A program made the position numbers and the translations under genes. From Sphingobacterium alimentarium (lineage in GTDB: Bacteria; Bacteroidota; Bacteroidia; Sphingobacteriales; Sphingobacteriaceae): 64,000 bases of DNA. Numbering within the stretch: the first letter of the stretch is position 1; each line of letters opens with the position of its first letter. This document shows, one piece after another, positions 45,544 to 56,040 of the stretch. Where the stretch lies: NCBI RefSeq assembly GCF_004342685.1, contig NZ_SMBZ01000018.1, positions 1-64,000 of the forward strand, given 5' to 3'. A model generated the notes under the pieces. The model worked only from the letters and a program-made list of their open reading frames with translations. It did not search any database and had not been told where the DNA came from.

Positions 45544-46818
45544 ATGCAAGTTGATGTGCTATTGGGCTTACAATGGGGCGACGAAGGTAAAGGTAAAATT
45601 GTGGACGTATTGTGTCCTCAATACGATTTGATCGCTCGTTTCCAAGGGGGTCCTAATGCCGGACATACTTTAGAGTTTGACAACAAGAAATTTGTTTTAA
45701 ACACTATTCCTTCAGGTATTTTCAATAAGACTACTTTAAATTTAATCGGTAATGGCGTTGTCATCGACCCTATTATCTTAAAGAGAGAGTTAGATAATCT
45801 AAAAGCAGCAGGTTTTGATCCCGTAGGTGATGGTAAATTGGTGTTGGCACGTAAGGCACACTTAATTCTTCCTACTCACCAATTGTTGGATGCTGCTTCT
45901 GAATCCAAAATGGGTGCAGGCAAAATTGGTTCTACGTTAAAAGGAATCGGTCCTACTTATATGGACAAAACAGGTCGTAACGGTCTTCGTGTGGGTGATA
46001 CTACATTAGCTGATTTCACAGAACGTTACGAAAAATTGAAAGGCAAACATTTAGAAATTCTTTCGCACTATGGGGAAATCCCAGATTTCTCTGAGCGTGA
46101 AGAAGCTTTCTTAGCGGCAATTGAATTTATCAAATCAATCCCTCATGTGGATTCAGAACATTTGGTAAATCAATATTTGAAAGACGGTAAAAAAGTATTG
46201 GCTGAAGGTGCTCAAGGTACTTTATTAGACATTGACTTCGGTTCTTACCCATTTGTGACATCTTCAAATACAACAACAGCAGGTGCTTGTACAGGTCTTG
46301 GTATTGCGCCAAATAAAATTGGTGAAGTATTAGGTATCTTCAAAGCATACTGTACACGTGTAGGTGGAGGTCCATTCCCTACCGAATTGGATGATGAAAC
46401 TGGCGAGAAATTACGTCAATTGGGTCACGAATTTGGTGCTACCACTGGTCGTGCGCGTCGTACAGGTTGGATTGATATCCCTGCGTTGAAATATGCTATT
46501 ATGTTGAATGGTGTGACGGAATTGGTAATGATGAAAGCTGACGTATTGGATACTTTCGAAAAAATCTACGCTTGTACGCACTACAAATACAATGGTGAAG
46601 TAATTGATTACATGCCATACGATATCAACGCGATCAAACCTGAACCAATTTTGGAAGAAATTGAAGGTTGGAATCAAGATTTGACAGGTATTCGTACGAA
46701 AGAAGAAATTCCTGCAGCATTAGCAAATTATATTACTTATTTAGAGAAAGCACTTGAAGTGCCTATTAAATATTTATCAGTAGGTCCTGATCGTACACAA
46801 ACTATTGTATTGAAATAG
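45544..46818 (+). CDS. purA: Adenylosuccinate synthetase
   Basis: 424 aa. GTP loop LGLQWGDEGKGKIVDVL with catalytic Asp, His in GPNAGHTLEF, GIGPTYMDKTGRNGLRVGD, EGAQGTLLDIDFGSYPFVTSS, and ATTGRARRTGWID. Joins IMP and aspartate using GTP in AMP synthesis. pabB starts 2 nt after its stop, so the two are cotranscribed; PabB makes the folate precursor used in purine synthesis. Confidence 0.97.
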   Translation: MQVDVLLGLQWGDEGKGKIVDVLCPQYDLIARFQGGPNAGHTLEFDNKKFVLNTIPSGIFNKTTLNLIGNGVVIDPIILKRELDNLKAAGFDPVGDGKLVLARKAHLILPTHQLLDAASESKMGAGKIGSTLKGIGPTYMDKTGRNGLRVGDTTLADFTERYEKLKGKHLEILSHYGEIPDFSEREEAFLAAIEFIKSIPHVDSEHLVNQYLKDGKKVLAEGAQGTLLDIDFGSYPFVTSSNTTTAGACTGLGIAPNKIGEVLGIFKAYCTRVGGGPFPTELDDETGEKLRQLGHEFGATTGRARRTGWIDIPALKYAIMLNGVTELVMMKADVLDTFEKIYACTHYKYNGEVIDYMPYDINAIKPEPILEEIEGWNQDLTGIRTKEEIPAALANYITYLEKALEVPIKYLSVGPDRTQTIVLK

Positions 46819-46820
46819 AT

Positions 46821-48101
46821 ATGGCAACAGCCATTTTTGAAATACATATAGCCGATTTTGAGCATAAAGCTTTGGCTTGGGCTCAGCAGTTTGAGCAGGT
46901 ATGTTATCTTCAATCGAATGGATATAATGATGAATACTCCGCTATTGAAGCTATATTGGCTGTAGATGCGGAAGCCATATTCGAAATTACAGATAAAGGT
47001 GCTTTTGCGCATTTAGAAAATTTTAGAACCAAACATCCCGATACGTGGATGTTTGGTTTTTTTGGTTACGACCTAAAGAATGAGATTGAGAATTTAGTCA
47101 CATCATTCCCCGATAGGTTAGGTTTTCCGGATTGTTACTTTTTCATTCCTAAGATCCTTCTTAAGTTTTCCAAGAACAGCGTGGAAATCTATGCCGAAAA
47201 TCCCCAAGCCATATGGCAAGCCATTTTGGATACCGTATTGCCGACCAAGGAGATCACGGAAGAGCCACAATTAAAAATACATTCCCGATTTAGCAAGGAA
47301 GAATATTTCGCGGCTTTCGGACATATGCGCTCGCACATACATCGAGGAGATATTTACGAAGTCAATCTTTGTCAGGAATTTTATGCGGAGCAAGCTAAAA
47401 TTAACCCTTTGGCGGTATACCAAAAGTTAAATGAGGTATCTCCTACTCCATTTTCTACTTATTTCAAGATCAACAATAAATATATTTTATCGGCCTCACC
47501 GGAGCGCTTTCTTGCCAAACGACACTCGACCATGATTTCTCAGCCTATCAAGGGCACGGCTCCTCGCGGCCGAGATCCTCATGAGGATGCTGAAATCATC
47601 CAACAATTACGCAACAATCCGAAGGAAATCGCTGAAAATGTAATGATTGTGGACCTCGTGCGTAATGATATGACACGATCGGCAGAGCCCGGCACTGTTG
47701 CAGCAGAACGCAAGCTAGAAGTGCACAGCTTCAAGCAAGTACATCAACTTATCTCAACGATTACTTGCAGGAAAGACAACCGTATTTCCGACATTGAGGC
47801 TATCAAAAATATTTTTCCTCCAGGCTCCATGACTGGCGCGCCCAAAATCTCGGCGATGAAGCTTTGCGACCAATATGAGAATTCTCGACGTGGCGTATAT
47901 TCAGGTACCGTGGGATACTTCGCTCCTGATGGTGATTTTGATTTTAACGTGATCATTCGCACCATTTTATACAACCAGCATACGCAATACTTATCTTTTC
48001 ATACCGGAGGCGCAATAACCATTGATGCGGATGCAGAGAAAGAATACAACGAATGTTTGCTAAAAGCTTCGGCTATTATTAAAACATTAGGACTTTCATA
48101 A
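46821..48101 (+). CDS. pabB: Aminodeoxychorismate synthase component I
   Basis: 426 aa chorismate-binding enzyme. The diagnostic motif reads PIKGTAPRG: Lys marks PabB (ADC synthase), where anthranilate synthases have Ala/Thr (PIAGT). Further motifs: MIVDLVRNDMTRSAEPGTV, PPGSMTGAPKISAM, RGVYSGTVGYF and HTGGAITIDADAEKEYNE. It makes 4-amino-4-deoxychorismate for p-aminobenzoate and folate. No amidotransferase (PabA) gene lies beside it. Confidence 0.92.
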   Translation: MATAIFEIHIADFEHKALAWAQQFEQVCYLQSNGYNDEYSAIEAILAVDAEAIFEITDKGAFAHLENFRTKHPDTWMFGFFGYDLKNEIENLVTSFPDRLGFPDCYFFIPKILLKFSKNSVEIYAENPQAIWQAILDTVLPTKEITEEPQLKIHSRFSKEEYFAAFGHMRSHIHRGDIYEVNLCQEFYAEQAKINPLAVYQKLNEVSPTPFSTYFKINNKYILSASPERFLAKRHSTMISQPIKGTAPRGRDPHEDAEIIQQLRNNPKEIAENVMIVDLVRNDMTRSAEPGTVAAERKLEVHSFKQVHQLISTITCRKDNRISDIEAIKNIFPPGSMTGAPKISAMKLCDQYENSRRGVYSGTVGYFAPDGDFDFNVIIRTILYNQHTQYLSFHTGGAITIDADAEKEYNECLLKASAIIKTLGLS

Positions 48102-48237
48102 GTCATTCACTTTTCTTATTATTGAATAACGAACACTAACCGATCTATTCATAATCAAAAATCGGAGTAATAAAAGGTATTCACACATTGTGATAATCGG
48201 GGATTACTCTTACATTTACGATTGAAATAATAATTTT

Positions 48238-49470
48238 ATGGCTTTAAATTACGTCTGGATTGCCTTTTTTATCATTGCCTTTGTGGTAGCGCTAATTAAG
48301 CTCATTTTCTTTGGTGATACCGAGATTTTTTCCAACCTCATTAACGGATTATTTGACAGTGCCAAAACAGGTGCTGAACTTTCCCTCGGTCTTGTAGGTA
48401 TAATGACCTTCTGGCTGGGCATCATGAAAGTAGGCGAAAAGGCGGGTATGATTTCCGTATTTGCGAAAGGCGTGAATCCATTTTTTAGCAAATTATTTCC
48501 AGGGGTACCCAAAGGTCACTCAGCGAACGGTTCTATTATCATGAACTTTTCGGCAAATATGCTGGGTTTGGACAATGCAGCGACACCTGTAGGGCTCAAA
48601 GCAATGAAAGAACTTCAAGAGCTGAACCCCGAAAAAGAAACGGCTACGAATGCCCAAATCATGTTTTTGGTGCTCAATACAGCCGGAATCACGCTTATTC
48701 CAACTTCTGTAATAGCACTTAGAATGGCAGCCGGTGCAGCAAATCCGGCTGATATATTTATACCAGCGCTAATCGGAACTTTTATATCCTTTCTTTCGGG
48801 TATGTTAGCTGTAGCTGCTTTCCAGCGTATTAATCTATTCAAATTACCGATCCTCGTATTTCTTTGCATATTCATTGGCTTGATGTGTATACTTTATTTC
48901 GGTCTTAAAGATTTACCTCCAGATCAAATGCAGACAGTCACAGGATTGATTGGTGGATTATTAATTTTTTCGATTATCATTCTCTTTATTGCCTATGGGG
49001 CGGCAAAAAAGATTAATGTCTACGACGCATTTATTGACGGTGCCAAAGAAGGTTTTTCTACTGCGGTGATGATTATTCCTTTTTTGATAGCTATTTTGGT
49101 GGCGATTTCAGCTTTTCGAACTACAGGCTGCATGGATTACATCGTAAATGGTATTGGCTCATTAGTTGCCGCTTTAGGACTGGATACACAATTTGTACCT
49201 GCATTGCCGGTAGGTCTAATGAAAACGTTAAGTGGTGGTGGGGCGCGTGGCCTGATGGTGGACGTGATGCAGACCTACGGCGTAGATTCTTTTCAAGGCC
49301 GACTAGCCAGCATAATCCAAGGCTCTTCGGAGACTACTTTTTACGTTTTGGCTGTTTATTTTGGTTCTGTAGGTATAAAAAATACAAGGCATGCACTAGT
49401 ATGTGGACTGATAGCAGATGTTGTGGGACTCATTGCAGCCATATTTTTAGCTTATATATTTTTCGGTTAA
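48238..49470 (+). CDS. SpmA-SpmB-like nucleoside recognition membrane protein
   Basis: 410 aa, about nine membrane segments, with two Gate/nucleoside recognition domains. The first half is SpmA-like (GAELSLGLVGIMTFWLG; SANMLGLDNAATPVGLKAM) and the second SpmB-like (LPVGLMKTLSGGGARGLMVDVM; IIQGSSETTFYVLAVYFG). In Bacillus the halves are separate spore maturation proteins; non-sporing Bacteroidota carry the fusion, function unknown. Followed 21 nt later by mgsA, probably the same transcript. Confidence 0.88.
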   Translation: MALNYVWIAFFIIAFVVALIKLIFFGDTEIFSNLINGLFDSAKTGAELSLGLVGIMTFWLGIMKVGEKAGMISVFAKGVNPFFSKLFPGVPKGHSANGSIIMNFSANMLGLDNAATPVGLKAMKELQELNPEKETATNAQIMFLVLNTAGITLIPTSVIALRMAAGAANPADIFIPALIGTFISFLSGMLAVAAFQRINLFKLPILVFLCIFIGLMCILYFGLKDLPPDQMQTVTGLIGGLLIFSIIILFIAYGAAKKINVYDAFIDGAKEGFSTAVMIIPFLIAILVAISAFRTTGCMDYIVNGIGSLVAALGLDTQFVPALPVGLMKTLSGGGARGLMVDVMQTYGVDSFQGRLASIIQGSSETTFYVLAVYFGSVGIKNTRHALVCGLIADVVGLIAAIFLAYIFFG

Positions 49471-49491
49471 CATCATACACACCTCTATACT

Positions 49492-49857
49492 ATGAAAACA
49501 ATTGCCCTGATAGCCCACGACGGGAAAAAAGCGGAGATGGTTGCATTCGTCAAAGATCATATTGAAGCTTTGCGCAATGCACATATTGTAGCTACAGGTA
49601 CAACAGGTTCGCATATCTTGCAGACTGGCTTAGCCGTCGAACTCAAACTGAGTGGACCGAAAGGTGGTGATGCACAGATTGCAGCAATGACTGCCGAGGG
49701 GAAAATCGCGGGAATAATATTTTTCCGGGATCCACTTGGCAAGCATCCACATGAGCCCGATATTCAAATGTTGATGCGCATTTCAGATTTGTACAATGTA
49801 CCTTTGGCAACCAATCCTGCAACAGGAACTTTGATAATCGAGGGTTTACTAGCGTAA
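49492..49857 (+). CDS. mgsA: Methylglyoxal synthase
   Basis: 121 aa compact MGS-like domain. Phosphate-binding KxxH-like start (IALIAHDGKKAEM), TGTTGSHIL, catalytic Asp in SGPKGGDAQIA, FFRDPLGKHPHEPDI with the second Asp and His, and NPATGTLI. Converts dihydroxyacetone phosphate to methylglyoxal, a glycolytic bypass under phosphate limitation. About 30 residues shorter than the E. coli enzyme, lacking its N- and C-terminal extensions. Confidence 0.92.
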   Translation: MKTIALIAHDGKKAEMVAFVKDHIEALRNAHIVATGTTGSHILQTGLAVELKLSGPKGGDAQIAAMTAEGKIAGIIFFRDPLGKHPHEPDIQMLMRISDLYNVPLATNPATGTLIIEGLLA

Positions 49858-49898
49858 ACATTACATAATTTGATGTAAAAATATTACGGTCAAGGTAG

Positions 49899-49906
49899 TA
49901 TATTTG
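49899..49906 (+). promoter_or_regulatory. -7 box of the coaA promoter
   Basis: TATATTTG, exact consensus, 20 nt before the coaA ATG. Confidence 0.6.
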
Positions 49907-49926
49907 CGCGAACAAAAAAGAAATAC

Positions 49927-50883
49927 ATGTCATCAAGCCAAGAAGAACAGATCCTTAGTAGTCCATACCAAACTTTCAGTCGGGAAGAATGGAAGGCGCT
50001 AAATGGACATTTGAACCTCAACTTGAGCGAGGATGACATCAGTCGTTTGAATGCGGTCAATGAACCTCTTAATACGGAGGAAATCGAAGAGATTTACTTT
50101 CCCCTAGCTCATCTGGTTGACATTCATCTACAGCACTATGAGGAAGTACGTAATACGAGTAATGCTTTCTTTCAACGCAATCAGCAAAAATTACCTTTCA
50201 TAATTGGCATCGCTGGATCGGTGGCTGTAGGAAAAAGTACGACCGCACGCGTGTTGCAAAAGGTACTTTCTTTTCTTCCGAGTAAACCAAAAGTAGAATT
50301 AGTAACGACGGATGGTTTTCTTTACCCTAACAGAATCTTATCGGATCGCGGTATTCTAAATCGCAAGGGTTTCCCTGAAAGTTACGATACAAAGAAACTA
50401 TTAAACTTTTTATCAGCAGTCAAATCTGGAATAACACAGCATATTGTCCCAGTCTATTCGCACCTAGAATACGATATTTTGCCGGATGACATACAATTGA
50501 TAGAAAGCCCAGATATCCTTATTGTAGAAGGCATCAACGTCTTGCAGGTCAATTCTCAAAAAGGCCAAAACAATAAAGTCTTCGTTTCGGATTTTTTTGA
50601 TATTTCTATTTATGTAGATGCCAGAGAAGAAGATATCATCAAATGGTATATCGATCGCTTTGAATCCTTACGTGTTACTGCTTTCCAAGATCCTAACTCG
50701 TATTTCCACAAATATGCCAACTTAAGTTTGGAAGAAAGTAAGGAAATGGCATTTCAGATATGGACAGAAATCAACAAGCCCAACCTGCACAACAATATTC
50801 TCCCGACAAAATATAGAGCAGATCTGATATTACAAAAAGGGTCGAATCATTTTGTGGAAAACCTTAAGGTGCGGATGATTTAG
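49927..50883 (+). CDS. coaA: Pantothenate kinase type I
   Basis: 318 aa P-loop kinase. Walker A GIAGSVAVGKSTTARVLQ, VTTDGFLYPNRIL with the catalytic Asp, KGFPESYDTKKLL, YSHLEYDI, and IVEGINVLQV. First step of CoA synthesis, feedback-inhibited by CoA in this class. Its 3' end overlaps the convergent mscS gene by 20 bp. Confidence 0.95.
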   Translation: MSSSQEEQILSSPYQTFSREEWKALNGHLNLNLSEDDISRLNAVNEPLNTEEIEEIYFPLAHLVDIHLQHYEEVRNTSNAFFQRNQQKLPFIIGIAGSVAVGKSTTARVLQKVLSFLPSKPKVELVTTDGFLYPNRILSDRGILNRKGFPESYDTKKLLNFLSAVKSGITQHIVPVYSHLEYDILPDDIQLIESPDILIVEGINVLQVNSQKGQNNKVFVSDFFDISIYVDAREEDIIKWYIDRFESLRVTAFQDPNSYFHKYANLSLEESKEMAFQIWTEINKPNLHNNILPTKYRADLILQKGSNHFVENLKVRMI

Positions 50884-51742
50884 TTCGGTCGTGTTCGAAA
50901 ATCAGAATTTCTCTTAGAACTTCATTCTCCAACGCGCGGTGCAGTTTATTGCTGCTGCTTACGGCATACAGCTCGATTTTGTAACGCACGAAATCTTTTC
51001 CAATTTCTTCTACCATTAAATTTGGAATATTCTCTGTATCCAGATTCGGATGATTACGTATCGTGTCTTGTACCGCTTGCTCTAAGGTTTTAATATCTAT
51101 AGCCAGATTTAATGGAAGTTCAAATTTAACCGTAAAAAGGTTGGACCGATGAGCTGAAAGATTAACCATCGGATGGGTAAACACTTGATTATTAGGCACC
51201 ATCACTATATCATCTTCTTCATTTTGCAATAAGATATTTGCAAAAGTAACATCTATAATGCGTCCCTGATGCTCCCCTACCTTTATTCGATCCCCCACAG
51301 ATAACTGTTCGGAAAACATGATGAACAAGCCACTCAATAGATTGGTGATATAATCCCGAAACAACACGGCAATAGCCATGGCAACGAAAGTCAGGCTCGT
51401 CAAGAAATCAATCGGATTGATTCCAAATGTCACCATGGCCGCTATTACAAACAAAATTGTATTGATAATGGCGGTAAGACGATTGATACCGAGGACAAAA
51501 TTGCCTCGAACATCCCGATTGGCATGACGTGCATTATATACCGAGATAATCAGTACGCGTATGACGGATAATACTATGCTAGGAATCAAAAAAGAATTAA
51601 TTCCCTTCAATGCCTGATAAATGACCTCATTGTCGGAAGTGCGTGGAAACATAAAAACCACAGACAGCGAAATAATCACCCCAATAATCTTTAATATAAA
51701 CACAAAAGGTATTTTAACTTTCCGAGAATGTTCTTGTTGCAT
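50864..51742 (-). CDS. MscS-family mechanosensitive channel
   Basis: 292 aa. Three to four N-terminal membrane segments (about 12-150) with the pore helix region VAMAIAVLFRDYITNLLSGLFIMF, then the beta domain (SVGDRIKVGEHQGRIIDVTFANILLQNEEDDIVMVPNNQVF) and the alpha/beta C-terminal domain. Releases solutes on hypo-osmotic shock. Single gene, tail-to-tail overlap with coaA. Confidence 0.92.
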   Translation of the reverse strand: MQQEHSRKVKIPFVFILKIIGVIISLSVVFMFPRTSDNEVIYQALKGINSFLIPSIVLSVIRVLIISVYNARHANRDVRGNFVLGINRLTAIINTILFVIAAMVTFGINPIDFLTSLTFVAMAIAVLFRDYITNLLSGLFIMFSEQLSVGDRIKVGEHQGRIIDVTFANILLQNEEDDIVMVPNNQVFTHPMVNLSAHRSNLFTVKFELPLNLAIDIKTLEQAVQDTIRNHPNLDTENIPNLMVEEIGKDFVRYKIELYAVSSSNKLHRALENEVLREILIFEHDRTKSSAP

Positions 51743-51876
51743 ATTTTATAACTAAATAAAGGCTAAACTACTATTTTTTTTTAATAACACGGTGTCGTAA
51801 TAACCTTACGAAAACTGTTTTAAGTTAACCAAAAATACAGTAACTTAGCCAGAATAAACGCTAGTATTATTTTTAT

Positions 51877-52830
51877 ATGAATACGACATTTGATTTTGAA
51901 AAGCCGATTGCAGATTTGCAAACACAAATAGAAAAAGTAAATCAAGTTGCTGAGAAAACTAAAGTAGATATGAGTGCTACATTAAAAGAGCTAGAAGGCA
52001 AGCTAGAACAAACAAAAATCGACATATACAAAAACTTGACAGGATGGCAAAAAGTCCAGATGTCAAGACATCCTGAAAGACCTCAAACTTTCGATTATAT
52101 CGAAATGCTATGTGATGAATTTGTTGAATTGCATGGTGACCGTACAGTAAAAGATGACAAAGCTATTGTAGGTGGTTTTGCTTCTATCGGCGGACAGTCT
52201 GTGATGGTAATAGGTCATCAAAAAGGCAAAAACACAAAGGAAAGACAATACCGTAACTTTGGTATGGCTAACCCTGAAGGCTACCGCAAAGCGTTGCGTC
52301 TGATGAAAATGGCGGAAAAATTCAATAAACCTATTGTCACTTTGATCGATACGATGGGTGCATACCCAGGTCTTGAAGCAGAAGAAAGAGGTCAAGGAGA
52401 AGCTATTGCGCGCAACCTTTTGGAAATGTCCGTATTGAAAGTACCTGTAATCTGTATCGTCATTGGCGAAGGTGCCTCAGGTGGTGCGTTGGGTATTGGT
52501 ATAGGTGACCGCGTGTACATGATGGAAAACACATGGTATTCAGTGATCTCTCCTGAATCATGTTCTTCCATTCTATGGAGAAGCTGGGATCACAAAGAAC
52601 GTGCTGCGGAAGCTTTGAAATTAACGGGTGAAGATATGCTATCCAATGGACTTATTGACGGTATCATTCCAGAGCCAATAGGCGGTGCACACCAAAATCC
52701 TGAAGAAGCTGCTGCCAATGTGAAGGCGCAAATATTAGCTGACTTAACGATTTTGGGCGCTAAAGATAAAGACACATTAGTGGCTGAACGAATTGACAAA
52801 TTCAGCAAAATGGGTGTTGTAAACGAGTAA
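51877..52830 (+). CDS. accA: Acetyl-CoA carboxylase carboxyltransferase subunit alpha
   Basis: 317 aa. A coiled N-terminal region (about 8-60) precedes the carboxyltransferase fold: [63 protein letters not shown] and [13 protein letters not shown]. Makes malonyl-CoA with AccD (not in this window). Single gene with its own terminator. Confidence 0.97.
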   Translation: MNTTFDFEKPIADLQTQIEKVNQVAEKTKVDMSATLKELEGKLEQTKIDIYKNLTGWQKVQMSRHPERPQTFDYIEMLCDEFVELHGDRTVKDDKAIVGGFASIGGQSVMVIGHQKGKNTKERQYRNFGMANPEGYRKALRLMKMAEKFNKPIVTLIDTMGAYPGLEAEERGQGEAIARNLLEMSVLKVPVICIVIGEGASGGALGIGIGDRVYMMENTWYSVISPESCSSILWRSWDHKERAAEALKLTGEDMLSNGLIDGIIPEPIGGAHQNPEEAAANVKAQILADLTILGAKDKDTLVAERIDKFSKMGVVNE

Positions 52831-52851
52831 ATTTTATTTTTATTAAATACT

Positions 52852-52884
52852 AAAAAAGGTTCTAATCGCTTAGAACCTTTTTTT
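52852..52884 (+). terminator. Terminator of accA
   Basis: Stem AAAAAGGTTCTAA / TTAGAACCTTTTT with loop TCGC. Confidence 0.88.
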
Positions 52885-53021
52885 ATGCCCGAAAAAACAA
52901 TTGACGTTACCATCAAATTTGTCCTTGAGATTAAGATAAAGGCAATAAGGCCTAGTATTGGAAAGCCTTATGTCAAGCTATAATAGAATGGTATGAAAGA
53001 AACAATAATTGATTCTGTATA

Positions 53022-53057
53022 AAAAAGCCGCATCTCTATATAGAAATGCGGCTTTTT
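53022..53057 (-). terminator. Terminator of the M16 peptidase gene
   Basis: Stem AAAAAGCCGCAT (53022-53033) / ATGCGGCTTTTT (53046-53057), usable on both strands; 21 nt past the peptidase stop. Confidence 0.85.
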
Positions 53058-53078
53058 CAATTCGTATAACAATTTCCG

Positions 53079-55943
53079 TTATTTACTTTCTTCTGGAAGA
53101 AGTATAAATTTAAATAATCTATCTTCCTTCAAGTATTTCTCTGCGACAGCTTTCACCGATGAGACATTTACTTTTTTGAGTTTATCCAGATACTTCAATG
53201 TTTCTGTAGGATCTTCTTTCAAGCGGTACGCTGATGAAATCTCTCCTAACCAGAAATTGTTCTCTTTCAAGTCAAGTTCGTACTGACGAGTCTTCTCAAT
53301 AATGAATTTATCTAAGTCAACTTGTGTAGGACCATTCTTTTTAACTTTGGCAATTTCATCTAAAGCCGAATTAATCAATGATTCGTATTTATCTAAGCTC
53401 GTACCAAATCCAATATTGAAAGAGTATCTTCCTGTAGGGAATTTAGAATACGACGCAGAAGCACCTGTTCCATACACACCACTTTCGTCTTCACGCAGTC
53501 TTTCCAATAATTTGATCGACAATACCGATTCTAAGGCATCCATATTGATGTTTTCATCCTCAGAATATGTATAGTCACCTAAGAAAGCCATGCTCACTTG
53601 TGCTTTAGCTTCTTTGCCTTTGTTTACAACGACATTCAAACCTTTAGTTGGAGGTAAAATTTTCAAGTCTCTCGCCTGCTCTTTTCTATTCGTAGATGGA
53701 AGAGATCCTAAATATTGTTCCAAATAAGGCTTGATATCTTCTTCGGAGAATGAACCCACAATTGTAAATGTAAAGTCCGAAGCATCAGCAAATCTTTCTT
53801 TGAAAATCTCTAATGTTCTATTTTTGTCGATAGCTTGAATATCCTCTGGATTCGGAGCATTTTTACGAATATTATTTCCGTATAAAGCTTTGTTGATAGC
53901 GGATTGGAAAACAAAACGTGGTTCATTTTCTCTATTCTCCATCGAAGCCACAATTTGTGAAACAATACCTTGGAAAATATCATCATCCAAACGCGGCTGC
54001 GTGAAGTAACCATGGATCATTTCAAAAGCTGTTTTCAAACCTTCTTTATCCGTGCTTCCCGAAAGACCTTCGTTACGCTCACTGATATAAGGAGAAATAC
54101 GTACATTTTTACTTGTTAGGTATTTACGGATTTCTACTGCATTTAATTGACCGACGCCCGAAGCATTTACGAGACTTGCGGCATTCGAAGCTGCGAAATA
54201 ATCTTTATCCTCATACAAGGAATGACCTCCATCACTAGATGCGGAAATCAAGATTTGGTCATTTTTAAAGTTTGTAGGTTTCAGGACAACTTTCACCCCA
54301 TTACTCAATGTCAATTCTTTAGAACCAATCGCATCAATAGACTTCGTCGATGTTATCGCCCCTTTTGCAGGTTCGCTAGATAATAAAGGAAGGTCAGAAA
54401 CTTGATCTTCATAAGCTGTTAATTTCTCAGCGTTAACATCTGCTAACCATTTATCGACTACTGCTTCTGAAGGCATTTTTTCTTTATCCTTCTCCGGACC
54501 AACAATGATAATATCCCGATTTGTCTCTGCGTAATATTTATTGCCCGTAGCTTCTACTTCTTTTAGCGTTAACGTAGGCAACAATTGATTTACCAAATTG
54601 TACTCATCCTCAATACTTAATGCAGCATCCCCACGTAAGAAATGTTCTAAGTATTTGTTGACATAGTTGTCTGATTTTACTTTATCACGCTCTTGGTAAG
54701 CTGTTTCATTGCTTTTCGCATACATAGCAATAGCACGTTGGAATTCCGTTTCGGTAATACCAAAGTGTTCGAAGCGTTTCAATTCTCTGAAAACAGTTTT
54801 TGTACTTTCTTCGAGTTGACCAGGTTTAGGAACGGCCGCTAACATCATCGTCTGCAATAAGCTCATGAAATTATCAATAGCTACGAAACCTTGCAAAAAT
54901 GGAGACTCAGGCTTCTGTGCAATTTCTCTCAGACGTGCATTGATCACTTCATTAAATACACCTTCCAATAATGAGGTACGGTAATCCGCTACAGTTCGTA
55001 CTTGGGTCTTTGGATGCTTGATCAAGATACGCATTATTGTTTGCGGCATCTCTGGGTCAGTAATGACTTTAAACTGATTTTTGTTCAACAAGTCAATACC
55101 GAAATCTTTACGAACGACTGGTTTTTTCACTACTTTCATATCCGAAAATAGACGAACCACTTCCTTCTCCATTTCTTGTGGATCGACATCACCCACAATG
55201 ATAATAGACTGTAAGTCTGGCCTATACCATCTATCTTTGAAATCTCTGATTAATTTGTGATCAAAACCCATCACCACTTTTTCAGTACCTATAGGCAATC
55301 GTTCAGAATACAAAGAACCATTGAACAATACAGGTAACATTTGGTCCTGAATACGCTGTCCTGCTCCACGGCCGCCACGCATTTCTTCCATGATGATACC
55401 ACGCTCTTTGTCAATCTCATCGGATTGTAACATCGCATCTTGTGCCCAGTCACGCATTACCTGAAGACCATTTTTCAGTAATTCTGGATCATCCGAAGGA
55501 ATAGGTAATTGGTACACTGTTTCATTGAAGCCTGTATATGCATTCAAGTCAGAGCCAAATCGTACACCTGCTTTTTGCAAGTAATCCACCAATTCGTTCT
55601 TAGGGAAATTTTTCAGACCATTGAAGTTCATATGCTCCAAAAAGTGTGCTAATCCTCTTTCTTCTTCTGTCTCAAGGATAGAACCAACTTTCATTGGCAA
55701 ATACATGGTGACACGTTTTTCAGGTTCCGTATTACGGCGAATATAGTAGGTAAAACCATTCTTCAACTTGCCTACTTTCACGTCTTTATCAAAAGGCAAA
55801 GGGCTTGTCCAAGCTAAAGTATCCTGTCTTAATATGGATTGTATTTCAGTAGACACGGTTGCATTGAAATTAGACTCAGCATGCAACGAGCTAAATGTAG
55901 CAGGCAATAAAAATGCTACTGCTAAAGGTTTTAAAAATTTCAT
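53079..55943 (-). CDS. M16 (pitrilysin/insulinase) zinc metallopeptidase, two-domain
   Basis: 954 aa. Signal peptide about 1-22 (ends SLHAES). The first M16 domain has the inverted zinc motif HFLEH (GLAHFLEHMNFNGLKNFP) and the distant Glu in ERGIIMEEMRGG. A second, non-catalytic M16 half lies at about 540-950 (SDGGHSLYEDKDYFAASNAASLV). Periplasmic or surface peptidase that degrades peptides in an enclosed chamber. Single gene. Confidence 0.92.
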   Translation of the reverse strand: MKFLKPLAVAFLLPATFSSLHAESNFNATVSTEIQSILRQDTLAWTSPLPFDKDVKVGKLKNGFTYYIRRNTEPEKRVTMYLPMKVGSILETEEERGLAHFLEHMNFNGLKNFPKNELVDYLQKAGVRFGSDLNAYTGFNETVYQLPIPSDDPELLKNGLQVMRDWAQDAMLQSDEIDKERGIIMEEMRGGRGAGQRIQDQMLPVLFNGSLYSERLPIGTEKVVMGFDHKLIRDFKDRWYRPDLQSIIIVGDVDPQEMEKEVVRLFSDMKVVKKPVVRKDFGIDLLNKNQFKVITDPEMPQTIMRILIKHPKTQVRTVADYRTSLLEGVFNEVINARLREIAQKPESPFLQGFVAIDNFMSLLQTMMLAAVPKPGQLEESTKTVFRELKRFEHFGITETEFQRAIAMYAKSNETAYQERDKVKSDNYVNKYLEHFLRGDAALSIEDEYNLVNQLLPTLTLKEVEATGNKYYAETNRDIIIVGPEKDKEKMPSEAVVDKWLADVNAEKLTAYEDQVSDLPLLSSEPAKGAITSTKSIDAIGSKELTLSNGVKVVLKPTNFKNDQILISASSDGGHSLYEDKDYFAASNAASLVNASGVGQLNAVEIRKYLTSKNVRISPYISERNEGLSGSTDKEGLKTAFEMIHGYFTQPRLDDDIFQGIVSQIVASMENRENEPRFVFQSAINKALYGNNIRKNAPNPEDIQAIDKNRTLEIFKERFADASDFTFTIVGSFSEEDIKPYLEQYLGSLPSTNRKEQARDLKILPPTKGLNVVVNKGKEAKAQVSMAFLGDYTYSEDENINMDALESVLSIKLLERLREDESGVYGTGASASYSKFPTGRYSFNIGFGTSLDKYESLINSALDEIAKVKKNGPTQVDLDKFIIEKTRQYELDLKENNFWLGEISSAYRLKEDPTETLKYLDKLKKVNVSSVKAVAEKYLKEDRLFKFILLPEESK

Positions 55944-56040
55944 TAATTTAGTGCGTTTTAAATATTTGACAAATTAATTATTTATACTTAATAAGAAAAA
56001 TATTTCACCTAATTTTTCACATAATTTAACGAAGAAAAGC